A stretch of DNA of 64,000 nucleotides from Dasypus novemcinctus (lineage: Eukaryota > Chordata > Mammalia > Cingulata > Dasypodidae): contig NC_080673.1 of the NCBI RefSeq assembly GCF_030445035.2, forward strand, positions 39,800,365-39,864,364, read 5' to 3'. Below the pieces are notes generated by a model that saw only the letters and a program-made list of their open reading frames with translations, ran no database searches and had not been told where the DNA came from. Below are positions 32,907 to 45,194 of the stretch, piece by piece. Both the position numbers and the translations under genes were made by a program. Within the stretch, counting starts at the first letter, position 1, and each line of letters starts with the position of its first letter.

Positions 32907-34379
32907 AATAAGTAAACCAAGCTGCTTCAGAGATCTAGAGACTGGATGATAGGCTTATGGGAAATTGGGGGGTAGAGGAAGGATGTAAGCTGACACCAAC
33001 ATGGGTGAAATCTATGATAAGCTGAAGGTAAGTATTTGTATAAGGAAGGGATAAAATGGGGGCATAGAGTTACCTTTGGGTGGGGCTTTGCAGGCTTGAG
33101 GGGAGCTAGGGATGGGAGGACGGGTAATATTGCCCAAGAAATTGGGGGGAGGGTGGGGCAACATACGAACATAGGAGATTGTCAGGTATTTGGTTGAGAG
33201 TATAATGTTGAGCAAAACTTTTTAAAAATATAATAAGGAAGGTTACCTGTTTAAGATGCTTAAAGGGGATAATCTGACGAAGGACAGGCTTCTAGGGAAT
33301 ATGTGAATGCTCGTTTTGCCATAGTGGATTACACCATTGGATAGAGACCCATATAATGAGAGTGAAGGTATACCCACATCCTGAGGAGGACTGATGCCAT
33401 CAAGTAGAGGGAACTTTATCTCTCAAGAGAAATGGTGGCTCCCAGTGCATTAGGGCAGTTGAGCATGTCAAGCCCTCAACACTGTTGCAAGTATCTCTGA
33501 ACATGGTCCTTCAAGCAATGAAGATTGACTGTCACTGTGGGCCCTAAGGGGAGGGGGAAAGAGGTATTGAATAGATGGAACCAATGTAACTGTGTGGGCA
33601 ATAGAAGTGTTTCACAAGAATACGCAAGGATGGATATAAGACATGTAAAATTACACCAAAAATATATAGGGGCTGATAGGCTAAAATGTAAATCATAATG
33701 TAAAACATAAGACAACTAAAAATTTAGAAAATTGTGTAGTCTAAAATACAAACCACAATGTAAACACAAATGTTACCTTGTTGAAAGCTATTGTCTCAAT
33801 ATCTGTACATCAGTGCCAGTAAATATAGTATGAATATGTAAAAAGATTATTGCTGTGGAAGGGAAAAGGTTTTATGTTGAATATGTGGGAGTACTGTATA
33901 TTGTATATATGAATTACTGTGATCCAAAACTCTTGTGAAGATAAGCTTAATAATTAGAAAAAAAGAAAAGAAAAAGATAGGACGTAGACACTGAGGAAAA
34001 GGCGGAAGTAGTTGCCTTGCCAATTTGCATACAGGGCAACACTTATTGCAGTGATGGAAGGCAAAACATCAAAAACAAAGCTTTTGCATTTTTAAATTTT
34101 TTGATACCCCAATGTATTTTTACCACAGTTTTTCCAAATTAATATGTATTCTATATCTAACCTTTAAACTCATTGCTATATTCCATTTTACTATTAAGGG
34201 AACCTGGCAATATATTGGGCTTCACTTTTCAGGAAGTTTTGGATTACAGAGAGGTTCAACAATGGCAGCAAAGGAATACTGGTGTGGGATGTTATTGACA
34301 GGGGACACATGGTTGGCAGGGAGTTCTACAGGGCATATATCCAGGGTACATAAAAATGTTTGGATATTTTCATAGTAGA

Positions 34380-35800
34380 TAAAATTAAAAACAACAACTG
34401 AGGGAGTGCTGAGTTCCTAGCCAGGGGAGCTCTATCACAGTCCCTAAAGGAACATCAACAATCCCCCAAGTGCGACGGCAATGACGAAAAAGAATGAAGG
34501 TCCAACAATGAGCCCTTGACACTAATGACTATGCTTGTGAGTCTGTACACCTGAAATAAGAACAAGGCCTAAAGTTGTAGGGTGCCTAAGAGTTATGTCC
34601 TGAGAGCCTCGGTGTTGCTCAAATATGGCCAGTCTCAAAGCCAAACTCAGCATGTAAATGTGTTGCCTCCCCCCCAGCGTGGGACATGACTCCCGGGGAT
34701 GAGCTTCCTGGTGCCGAGGAATTACTACCAAGTACCAGCTGATGATGTAACTAGAAAATGACCTTGAATAAAAGGGTCAACTCGGACCAGCAGAATATCT
34801 CAGTCTACATATAATACCAGGAGTTAAAAATGCTTTTTGACCTGAATAAAAGGGGGAAATGGAAAGGACAAATGAGTTTATATGGCTATGAGTCTACAAA
34901 AAGAGCCGGGAGGTTATCAGAGGGGTTGCCCTTATGCACACCTCAGCAGAGTCCCAGAGACAGATAAAGTAGATACAACCCTGGGTATTGGTTCTTCTGA
35001 GGGCTACAGAGACCCACAGGTTCTATGGTCATGGCAAATGGAGTTCAGTGCCATGTCAGTTGGCCCTTCTTTGAGTTTGTGTTTCTGTGTGATGGAGCTG
35101 GACTCAGATGTGATCTTTTTTCACAAGTCTCTTCTGTTACTTTTACCAGAACTGTAGTTGGTGCTGGGGTTTAATATATACCCAGGGGATCTGAATCTCT
35201 GGACTGACCATATGATAGCCAGGTCCTGAGCCTCAACAGACTTCAGCTCCTACATTCTGGTTTGTTGGACTTACCCCACTCAGCTAACATGGAGTTGAAG
35301 GTCAACCACCACACCAGGGAGCCAAGAGTGCCTACAACTGAAAGCAGGAGGATTGTATCCAGCATCCATGTGGAATCTAATGCCCCTCTTGATATAGATG
35401 TGGAGTGGACACAATCACTCCAAGGTCTACAGGATGGAGGAATAGAACATGGATTAGAGTGGACTTACTGATAATCTATTCATGAACTATTGTGATTAGT
35501 AATCGAAGAAAATGTAGCATTGATGTGGACAATGTGGCCATGGTGGCTGGTGGGTGTGGGGAATGGGAGGAAGAGATGAGATGTGGAGGTGTTTTTGGGG
35601 CTTGGAGTTGTCCTGGGTGATGCTGCAGCGACAGTTACCGGACATTGTATGTCCTCCCATGGCCCACTGGATGGAATGTGGGAGAGTGTGGGCTATGATG
35701 TGGACCATTGACCATGAGGTGCAGCAGTGCTCAGAGATGTATTCACCAAATGCAATGAATGTCTCATGATGATGGAGGAGACTGTTGCTATGGGGGGAGG
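34380..35800 (+). mobile_element. Probable L1 3'UTR (xenarthran family)
   Basis: Unique-looking, non-coding sequence from 'aacaactgagggagtgctga'. Its end (35650-35800: 'gagagtgtgggctatgatgt', 'ggaccattgac', 'cagagatgta') is repeated at 40542-40788, where it runs into a poly(A)-like tail as an L1 3' end would. The stop at 35800 is abrupt. 33961-34380 is not recognised. Confidence 0.55.
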
Positions 35801-36750
35801 AGTGGGGTGCTATTGGCATAAAGATAAGACACACTGATCAGTAGAATAGAAATGAAGAGTCCAGAAATAAATTCTCACCTCTATGACCAACTGGTTTTTG
35901 ACAAGCCTACCACATCCATGTTATTGAGACAAAATGGTTTCTTCAACAAAAGGTGTGAGAACGGAATATCCATAACCAAAAAAAATGAAAAAGGACCCCT
36001 ATCTCACTCCCTATACAAGAACCAACTCAAAATGGATCAAAAGAACCTAAATGTAAAAGCCAGGACCATAAAACTACTAGAAGAAAATGTAGGAGACCAT
36101 CTTCAAGATCTTGTGGTATGTGATAATTTCTTGGATCTTACATCCAAGGCACGAGCAACAGGAGAAAAAGGAGACAAATGAGACAGACATCCTCAAAATT
36201 AAACACTTCTCACCTCAAAGGACTTTGTCAAAAGGGTGAAAAGGCAGTCAACTCAATGGTAGAAAATGTTTGGATATCACATATCTGATAAGGGTTTACT
36301 ATCAATGATATATAAAGAGATGCTACAACTCAACAATAAAAAGACAACAACCCAATTTTAAAAGGGCAAAAGACTTGAACAGACATTTGTCCGAAGAAGA
36401 AATACAAATGGAAAAAAAAAAAAAAAAAAAAAGTTCAACATCACTAGCCATTACGGAAATGCAAATCAAAACTACAATGCGATCTTACTTCTTACCTATT
36501 AGAATGGCCACCATTAAAAAGTAAGAAACCTACAAGTGTTGGAGAGGATGTAGAGAGTTAGGAACCCTTATTCACTATTGGTGGGAATGTAGAATGGTAC
36601 AGCCACTGTGGAGGACCGTTTAGCAGTTCCTAAGGATGCTGAATAATGCCACTATGAACCCGGATGTGCAGATGTCTGTTCCCATCACTGCTCTCAGTTC
36701 TTCTGGGCATATGCCTAGTAGTGATATTGCCAGGTCACACGGCAAGTCTA
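35801..36750 (+). mobile_element. L1 ORF2 3' fragment
   Basis: Contains 'tgctattggcataaagataa', 'caactcaaaatggatcaaaa', 'gccattacggaaatgcaaat' and 'gttggagaggatgtagagag', all standard in the L1 ORF2 C-terminal region. It is broken in every frame. An A-rich run lies at 36413-36432. It ends by about 36750 against an L2 fragment. Confidence 0.75.
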
Positions 36751-36754
36751 CATT

Positions 36755-37420
36755 CAAGCCTCCATCTCCCTCCCCACCCCCCACCCCCATATTACTGCAG
36801 CAGCCTCCCAGCTGGAATCCCTATGTCAGCCCTTCCCCCACGGAGTCTTTTCCCTTCATAGTGGACAGAATGATCCTTCCAAAACCTAAGTCAGATCATT
36901 TCACTCTTCTTCAAACATTTTAGGACTAGAAGGAAAGCTGAAAAAATGTAATGGGACTGTAGAGCATAGTGACACCTCATGTGAAATATGGTTATGGGTT
37001 ATATTGTACATATAAGATTGTTTTTCTTTGGAATTGAGCAAATGTATGTTAATGTTACAAGAGGTTATATCGGGCAAAGATACAACCAAAGCAAACTATG
37101 AAAAAAAAAAAAACAAAAAGCAAAAAAACAGCTCAAGGTACTTTAGGAGTTTCCTTTCCCACTAAGAGTAATATCCTGATCATGATCAACAGGTTCTAAG
37201 TAACCTAGTCCCATTTCCTCTTTGATGCCATCCACCATGCGCCCCTAGCTCATTCTGTTGCCTTGCATTCCCATGGTCTGGAACGTCCTTTCCCAGATAA
37301 CAGGATGATTTGATCTCTCATGACAGGTAACTTTTTCCTGAGAGTTTATTACGCAGGCTTCCTTTACTTGTCCCTAACTGCAGAGCACTTCCCACCCAGG
37401 TCTGTCTTTTACCCTGCCGA
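36755..37420 (+). repeat. L2 LINE fragments flanking an L1-like 3' tail
   Basis: L2-like sequence (36840-36915 'cagatcatttcactcttctt' and 37137-37300 'ggttctaagtaacctagtcc', 'ccttgcattcccatggtctg') brackets 36920-37135, which ends in an A-rich tail (37100-37130). The insert looks like a retroposed L1 3' end. Confidence 0.5.
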
Positions 37421-37569
37421 TGTCCAGTTCCACTTATGCCACCACCTGGTATTATATATTCAGAGCTGGCTTCATGGGCATATGACCAGGGCTAGCTCAC
37501 AGGGCCCAGTGCTGAGAAAGGACCCTGTGCTTGAAGTTTGATGCTTTGTGGTTGTCACCTTGACATTCT

Positions 37570-37985
37570 TAATTTTATCTTTTTTAAATAATAAAATTTA
37601 TTTTTCAACAAGTTTTACATTACAGAAAAGTTACATCAAAAGTATAGGGAATTCCCATATAACCCCCACCCCCATTTCCCCCTATTAATAACATATTACA
37701 TTAGTGTGGTACATTCGTTACTACTGATGAACCCATATTGAAGCATTGCTTCTAACCAAGGTCAATAGTTTACATTATGGTTTACGCTTTGCATTGTACA
37801 GTTTTATAGGTTTTGACAAAATGTACAATGGCCTATTTTCATCATTGCAGTGTGGATACAGGCATCCATCACCGGAACAATTCCAGTCCTCTAAAAATGC
37901 CCCGTGTTCTGCCTGTTCTTCCCTTCCTCTCCCCTCAGGACCTCTGGTACCACTATCTTTATAGCAATGTTACAAGTTCTTAGCT
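37570..37985 (-). mobile_element. L1 3'UTR fragment, reversed
   Basis: Contains 'cattacagaaaagttacatc', 'gggaattcccatataacccc' and 'cattcgttactactgatgaa', typical of mid-age L1 3'UTRs read backwards. Confidence 0.65.
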
Positions 37986-38365
37986 ACCACAATAATAATC
38001 AATCTATTTTGGTCCGTGGTTGCATTCCCCCCTTATGTTTGTTCGTTCCTCAATCTTGAAGAATTGGGGATGAGAATGTCTGCTCTGCTTCAGACTGAGA
38101 GGGGGTTAGATCTTATGGGGCAGATGGAAGGAACTGTTCTGCTTGCAGTTGTAGATACTCTTTGTTTTTTGGGATGGGACTTCTTCAGCATCATCTTTTG
38201 TTAGTTGTCCTGGGCAAGTCTGAAGAACTGGAGAGTAGGTGTTGGCTGCAACTCTGCTGCGATTCAGGGCTCAACCGGCATATGAACAGATCAAAGATAT
38301 AAGTGCCTGGGACATCTGTGTAACAGGTATAGTGCTAATTATAGGTTCAAATAAAAATAGGGTAG

Positions 38366-38733
38366 GGAAACGGACTTGGCCCAGTGGTTACAGCATCTGT
38401 CTACCACATGGGAGGCCTGTGGTTCAGACCCCGGGCCCCCTTGACCTGTGTGGAGCTGGCCCATGCGCAGTGCTGATGCGCACAGGGAGTGCCCTGCCAC
38501 GCAGGGGTGTCCCCCGCGTAGGGGAGCCCCACACGCAAGGAGTGCGCCCCGTAAGGAGAGTCGCCCAGCGCGAAAGAAAGTGCAGCCTGCCCAGGAATGG
38601 CGCCGCCCACACTTCCCGTGCCGCTGACGACAACAGAAGCGGACAAAGAAACAAGACGCAGCAAATAGACACAGAAAACAGACAACCAGGGGAGGGGGGG
38701 AATTAAATAAATAAATAAATCTTAAAAAAAAAA
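38366..38733 (+). mobile_element. DAS-III-type SINE with TSD
   Basis: Full length: 'ggaaacggacttggcccagt' head, complete GC-rich body, 'aggggagggggg', TAAATAAATAAAT and poly(A). Flank agggtag at 38359-38365 recurs at 38734-38740. Confidence 0.93.
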
Positions 38734-39336
38734 AAGGGTAGAAGAATCAGGAGAAGGGAAATTATAAATGAATTTATACTCTTATATTGGGGAAATAGAT
38801 GATCATATATTCCAAGATACCGGTGCTGATATCATGGGGTGTGTGCCTTGCCTATAGTATCCTGATGTCTCCAGAGTCCTGAGGGGCATCCCTGTTTGAG
38901 GCTTCGTCTATTGTGGCAGTAAGTGAGATCTACCTGAGAAATAATTTCATCTTTGTGTTTTGTAAGTGAAGTCTGATGAGACAAAGGAGAATATGCTGGC
39001 GGGCTTGGAACCTCAGCTCACAGGTGGTCCCACTTGCCCCCCCCCCCCCCACATCCCCAGGGTGAGGTCTCAGCTGCCTGTGCCCTCACCCAGTATCCCC
39101 TGGTGGGGCCCTGGGCACAACATGGGGGCCCCGGGCATCTACACCCATCTTCATTCACCCAGCAAGTATCCCCATGCCCAATGGAGTATGAGTTCAATGA
39201 GCAAATTAAAAACACCATGAGAGGAAGAGGCTTCCCCCTCCTCTTTGAATGGGGCAACTACATTTTCATTTTGCACCAGGCCTCACAAATTATGTGGTCA
39301 GCCCTGTGCGTATTCATTTATTTATCTCCTCTCAGT

Positions 39337-39580
39337 AGAATAAAGCTCCATGAGTGCGGGGGCTTTTTGTTCACTATTATTCTCTACTGCCTAGAACAGG
39401 ACCTGAATATATTAGACTCAATAAATATTTGCCAATGAAAAAAACCAGTTCATTGTGTTTTAATTACTTGGTCGGTTTCTCCACCAGACTGTAAGCTCTC
39501 TGAGGATACTTCATTATTCATCCATATATCCCCTATGCCTGGCTGAAATGTACCGCAGATGCTTGGACATTTGTTAAATG
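39337..39580 (+). repeat. Two L2/MIR 3'-end fragments
   Basis: 39337-39430 ('aaagctccatgagtgcgggg', 'actcaataaatatttgcc') and 39480-39580 ('ccagactgtaagctctctga', 'cccctatgcctggctg', 'catttgttaaatga') both follow the L2 3' end pattern. Confidence 0.65.
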
Positions 39581-39740
39581 ATTATAAAGAAAAAGAGACA
39601 GTAGGTTCTCCTAATCTAAGTAATAATAAGCTGCTGCTTTAATTGAATTCCTTGTCTGCTCTGGAAAAAGGTACACCTGGCTTTATGCGAAACAAATTCC
39701 CAAAGGAAAATCAGAGCTATGCCAAATAAGAACACAGGGG

Positions 39741-39899
39741 ATACTTACCTGGCAGGGGAGATCTCATGATCACGAAGGTGGTTTCCCAGGGGGAGGCTTA
39801 GCCATTGCACTCCGGATGTGCTGACCCCTGCGATTTCCCCAAATGGGGGAAACTCGACTGCATAATTTGTGGTAGCGCGGGACTGCGTTTGCGCTCTTT
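39741..39899 (+). ncRNA. U1 snRNA retropseudogene
   Basis: The sequence begins ATACTTACCTGGCAGGGGAG, the U1 5' end that pairs with splice donors. It follows U1 through the stem loops ('catgatcacgaaggtggttt', 'cattgcactccggatgtgct', 'gacccctgcgatttccccaa', 'aactcgactgcataatttgt') to about 'gcgctc'. The Sm site AATTTGTGG is retained. Differences include tctcat for taccat and loss of the CCCCTG end. An A-rich tail (39900-39945) and the duplication agaacacagggg / aggacacagggg (39729-39740 and 39944-39955) show L1-mediated insertion. It lacks the U1 promoter context. Confidence 0.93.
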
Positions 39900-40541
39900 A
39901 TTTAAAAATAAATACATAAATAAAACAAGAAGGAAAAAGAAAAAGGACACAGGGGAAGTGGCTTCTATCAGGAATGCCCCCCTCTCTTGTTGATTCTAAA
40001 AACCTCTTAAGTAATCTGCAATGACAATGATGCTTGCTTGGTTAAAAGAAAAAATAAGCAGAGAATGGAAGTAGCTATACTTCCATTCTCAACTGCTAGC
40101 CAGTAGTGTCCTGTTTGGCCTTTTTCCAATTCCAGTTTCATCTCTTCTTCTCCGCCTAACTTAAGTGACCTCTTCCAGAGATTTAATCTATTCTGGACTT
40201 TTAAAAATCTGCAGATAACCCAAAACAAATGAATTTTTATTGTTTCCTTCCATTGTTCACAAAAGATACTTAAATCCCCATATTTAATTAAGATAAATTT
40301 TAGTGCTCATCCCATCACAGCAAAATACAAATCAGAGACTTAATGAATAATTGAAAAGCCCTAACTATATCAGGAAACAAAGATTGTATGCAAGTATGTA
40401 AGCCAATGACATTTATGACCAACAGAGACAAAATTCCTTTCCAGGAGAATGAAAGAACAAGCACCAAGTCCATACACCACTTGTGATTGTGAACCTCACC
40501 TTCCAACCTCGTGGGGAAGTTACTGGCCTACAGGTAAGGGC

Positions 40542-40788
40542 CATTAAAACACTGGATGGAACATGGGAGAGTGTGGGCTATGATGTGGACCATTGACTAG
40601 GGGTGCAGTGATGCTCAGAGATGTACTTACCAGGTGCAATGGATGTGTCACAATGATGGGAGAGAGTGTTGCTGTGGGGGGAGTGGGGGGTGGGGGCGGG
40701 GGGGTTGAATGGGACCTCATATTTTTTGAATGTAACTTTAAAAAAATAAATAAATGATTAAAAAATTAAAAACAAACAAACAAACACA
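40542..40788 (+). mobile_element. L1 3' end fragment
   Basis: Matches 35650-35800, then runs on through a G-rich run (40676-40708) and 'cctcatattttttgaatgta' into an A-rich tail with AAATAAATAAATG. It is severely 5'-truncated. Confidence 0.7.
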
Positions 40789-40907
40789 AGGTACATATTA
40801 TGAATAGAGAGCAATGTTTAAGAAATGTTTTATTCAGTTTAAGAAAGAGTATGGAAACTTCTTTGACAAAAGAAGACATAGTAATACCCTATTATTTGCA
40901 TGGTCAT

Positions 40908-41551
40908 TGTTTTAGTTTACTAAAAGCTGCTGGGAGCAAATGCCAGAAAGGGGTTGGTTTTTACAGTGGAAATGTATTAGGTTAAAAGCTTACAGTTCTA
41001 AGGCTGAGAAAATGTCCAAATCAAGGCATGATCAGAGATGCTGTCTCCCCAAAGGTCAGTTGCTGGTAATCCTGGACTCCTGCCATGTGACAAGACACAA
41101 TACCAGCTCTGCTGGTCTCTGCCTTCTCCTCCAGACTCACTTTCTCCCTGAGCTCAGCTATGGGGATCACATGACAGGGCCTGCTCATCTCTCCCCTCTC
41201 CTACAGGGCTCACCGTTTCAGCTTTGGGCTGTTCTGGCTGGGGCTTTTCTCTCTTTCCTGGGTTCATCAACATCTGAAGGCTTCTCTTTGTCACTGCGGC
41301 TTTTTTCTGTGTCTGTGGTGGCTTTTTAGTCCTATTTATAAAAGACTCCAGTAAGATGATTAAGACCCTCCCTTGTCCTGCAATCTAATCAAAAGCCCTT
41401 AACCAAAGTGATCTAATCAAAAGTGACCTAATCAAAAGGTTCCTTAGAATCTAATCAAAAGGTCCCATCTGCAGTAGGTTTACAAGGACAGGAATGGATT
41501 CGCTTTAAGAACAGGATTTTGTGGGGTCCACAAAAGATTCAAACCAGGACA
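40908..41551 (-). mobile_element. ERVL/MaLR-type solo LTR with 5-bp TSD
   Basis: On the minus strand it starts TGTCCTGGTTTGAATC and ends AAACTAAAACA. The perfect duplication gtcat (40903-40907 and 41552-41556) is 5 bp, fitting class III elements. Length is 644 bp. Internal run 'ctaatcaaaa' repeats four times around 41390-41460. No internal viral genes. It lies about 0.5 kb beyond the proposed TRIM2 3' end. Confidence 0.88.
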
Positions 41552-42070
41552 GTCATCAGGCTCTATTACAACTGAACTTCCAGGGAACTGTCCACAATTG
41601 TTCTTCGGATGACGATTTGAGTACTGCTTGAAATGAGTGGCCATTTCATCTATTATTGACAGAATAATAGAAATTTTTGTTTCACTGAATTTCACTGGGC
41701 CCTGAAGACAATGTTTTAAGAGAGGTCCTTCTCTAGTCTATGCCTGCCTTGATCCTGGATGGGCTCCTCTTCTTGTGATTCTTTAAGAGCTGTAAGGACA
41801 GAGATTTTGATCTATGCTTATAACCTTCTAAATGTACATGCTATACATGGGTCCTGATTTTCTGAATCCCTGTTAAAAATACATCCTAAATGCTAACAGA
41901 TAACCAATGGATATTTTATTAAGCTTTTCCTACTGGTATTACAGGTTCCATTGGTATTGCTCTTTCCCACATATTTTGAAACATCCTTCCATTTCCCTTC
42001 ACTAAAAAAGAACAATATATATGTTAAAATAAATAAATACACGTGTATCCTGAACATGGAGAAAACAAGC

Positions 42071-42076
42071 TTTATT
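42071..42076 (-). terminator. TRIM2: Candidate TRIM2 polyadenylation signal
   Basis: The minus strand reads AATAAAGC here. About 30-60 nt further on, U-rich sequence (TATTTATTTATTTT) could act as the downstream element. The call depends on the repeat-free 3'UTR above it; alternatives are AATAAA near 43411 and 41915. Confidence 0.4.
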
Positions 42077-45000
42077 ATAACGATTTGAGATTTTGTGCAT
42101 GATGAAGATATACACATGAATCTTGCTTCTCCTGTGTTTCAAGACAGAATTAATTTAAAGTTTTATTATTGACTAAAGCATCCAAAATACTGTGATACAT
42201 ATGTAGCTACGAATGTACTAACACTTTGATGCACAGTGTTCATTCTTTTTGTTAAATAGTCAGTATTTTGATTCTTGGAACAAATGAAGAGAATATATCA
42301 GTATCAATGTCAGAGAGCGCAAGAATTAATGTTCTATGCACAAGGTATATGAAATTGATCTAGAAAGATGGAATGTATAAAATTTAAAAAGAAAAACAGG
42401 AAGCAAAAACCTTCATACTCATACATAGGATTGAAAGCCTATAGAATTGAGATGATATAAAGAATTCTATTTAATGAATACACTCTGTTGATGACAGAAC
42501 ATTCCCATGTCATAAAGCAAAAGCATTGCAATTAAGGCTGTGTTGCTTTCAAAAGTGAATGGAAATGCTGTACATTCATTGGAACAACATCCAATTAATT
42601 AATCTATTCTAGAATAGTAATTAATAACTTTCATACATTCTTCACAAACAGACCACACAATCACTGCCACACAATTCATCTTCAGAAAGTTTTTAAGATT
42701 AACATCATGATTTGTAGCTTACTGTCATTTAAAACAAAACAAAAAAATTACTTATTCTTAACAAACCAATCTTTAATGGGCACTTAGTTTCTTTTATGGC
42801 AATACTAGATTCTTAGTTATCAAAAATATTAAAATAATTGTAAAGTTTAAAACCCTGCAACATTTACAGAATGCAACAGTATTACGACTTTTGGATTTAA
42901 GCAAAATTAGGTAATGCTTGCATCAAATAGCTGCAACTTTATCCTACCTGGCAATGTCTTGTTTTTAAATTACTAAACTAAAAAATTCCTCCTTTTTAAG
43001 AAACTGGTGAATAGAGAGAATGCTACGGAGTCCAAACATACAAAAGGATTTTTTCCCATTTGGAGTAATCTGTGGATTACCTAATGGATATTTGCTATTT
43101 CTTCCAGTTGACTCATTGGTATTACCAAAAACATTTATGTTAACCCTTCAATGTTCAGAATCCATGAATACTTGCTAACGCACTGCTATTCCAGTTAACT
43201 CTGTGTTAGGACATACCCTGTATATTTAGTAGTAGAAGCAAGTGTGTTCTAGTTACATGGATCTGGGGTATTTATTTGCCTCAAATCTAGTGGTTAAGAA
43301 AAGAATGAATTAAAATAAGGAAACATGGGGACTAGTTTAGTTACTGGAGACTATAAAGTTTGGTCAAAGTACCATTAAAAAAAAAAAAGCAGACAGTACA
43401 TTAAAGGCTTTTTATTTATGTGTTTCTAGATGGCCAAGTGACTCCCTGTCTCCCCATGTCCAGCAGGGGAAGTCTGTATTGGGAGGGAATGTATTGTCTG
43501 TGACTTTTAAATTCTAAGTGGCAATATTCTGCCGTAAGTGCCCGGGGGAGGTGGGGATTTGAATGAGTAAGTTTTCAGTGCTACTTACCATGAATGTATG
43601 ACAGGTTCTGTACATTCGACAAAGAGAAATCAAACAAGAATGGTAGCCCAGAAAAAAAGCCACTTCTTTTAATGTCCTTCTCAGTTTACCAGAAACCATT
43701 TTGAATAGGATGTGACAAAATTTAAGTCTTGTCTATTTGTGTCTTAGCAGCAGCAGCACATTTTCCCCAAACATATGCTTATCAAGAAGTACAGTGAATG
43801 CACATATGTATCCGAGTGTGAAAAGTTATTTGTACCTTTAACATATATGATTAAATAATTTTGGGGAAAAAACAGTGTTTCCTGGAGTGCCCATTTCATG
43901 TGTCTTAGAAACAGATGGTGGAACAGGTCTGAATCCAAATATATATTCTTTCATTCCAGTCTGTGCCAACATTAACATGTAAAGAATTCAGATTTGCATT
44001 CAATCTACTATTGAGATATTTAGCCTGATATGGTATGATGGCTGGTTAGTCTATAAGTTGATTTCTAAGTTCACAAATATAATTTAAATGTTGTGCAAAA
44101 AAACTCTTTAAACTGGTCTTAAGATCAATAACCTGTGATAGAATCTAAATAGGGAGCCATTTTTATTTGTGAAAATAAACTAAAATTAATTTAACCAATT
44201 TTAAAGTTTTCTTTTAAAACAGTCTCAGAACTATAAAGAATCTAGCCCAACCTCTATGCAAAATGTTAGTAAAGGGCAAAATGAAACTTCTTCCCCAGAA
44301 TGTAATTTCCAAGAGGATGGGGATTTTTGTCTGTTTTATCCATTGCTACATCCCCAGTGGCTAGAACAGTGCCTGGCACCCAATAGGCACTCAGTAAATA
44401 TGAATGTTTCAATTTATAGACTTATTTCACATTAGGAAACAGTGTCTTAGTTTAACATTCTAAAAATGTTATTGAAAGACAGGCTTAAATATTTCTAAAA
44501 CTCTACCTAAGAAAATACTAAACATAAAAGTAAATCTTCCTGAAAAAAACTTTTTTCAGAGGTTGATTCAGGCATAACAAATGTAAGAGATAATTGGAAG
44601 TAGCTAGATTTCCCTTCTAAAGTTTGAAAAAAATCCCATAAGAGAATGACTGAATTATATATTAATAAGCAATAAACATCACATTCATATAATTATACAT
44701 ATGGGAAATGTTTTTTTATAGTACAGTTCTAAGGTGCTTTCAGTGAAAAAAGACCCCGAGCCATTATCGAAAATGTCAAACATGACATCCTATTTGGTAG
44801 AACTGAGTAGAAAATTAAATAGTGGAAACAGACCACATCTTAATTTAAAGTATCAATGACAGATTAACAGTTGACTAAATTATTCTTAATATTTCTCAAG
44901 TTACATTTATTCTTGGTTTAAATTAGATGTAACTCAAGTTAAACTTTTCTTTTGACCCATCTGTGTTTTGAAAAGCACAGAAAGCCATTTTTCTGACTGA

Positions 45001-45171
45001 AAGTCAGCCATCACCAACATTCCCGGGAAATGCCAAGAACGAATCTGCTTTAGGGCTTGCTCCATCCGTACATCTTTAAACTGCACAGGAAAGGAATGTG
45101 CTGAAGAATGGCTGGACGATGCTTGTCTGTTTTTCAGAGTGCTGCCTATTTCAATACACCAAAGATTCAGC

Positions 45172-45194
45172 TATATATATATATATATATATAT
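45172..45194. repeat. (TA)n microsatellite in the TRIM2 3'UTR
   Basis: About 11 uninterrupted TA steps. Confidence 0.85.

Larger units (their letters stand above)
27695..33960 (+). mobile_element. LINE-1 with monomeric 5'UTR, ORF1 N-terminus and partial ORF2
   Basis: Starts near 'ggctgggcaagatggcgact', the usual L1 start motif. Four tandem ~205-bp 5'UTR monomers follow (27812-28626), then a polypyrimidine stretch, the ORF1 N-terminal half (29644-30042), a relic ORF2 from before the RT domain to the C-terminus (30098-32906), a roughly 1-kb 3'UTR and an A-rich end near 33960. The C-terminal half of ORF1 and the ORF2 endonuclease domain are missing. I did not find a target duplication. Confidence 0.85.
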
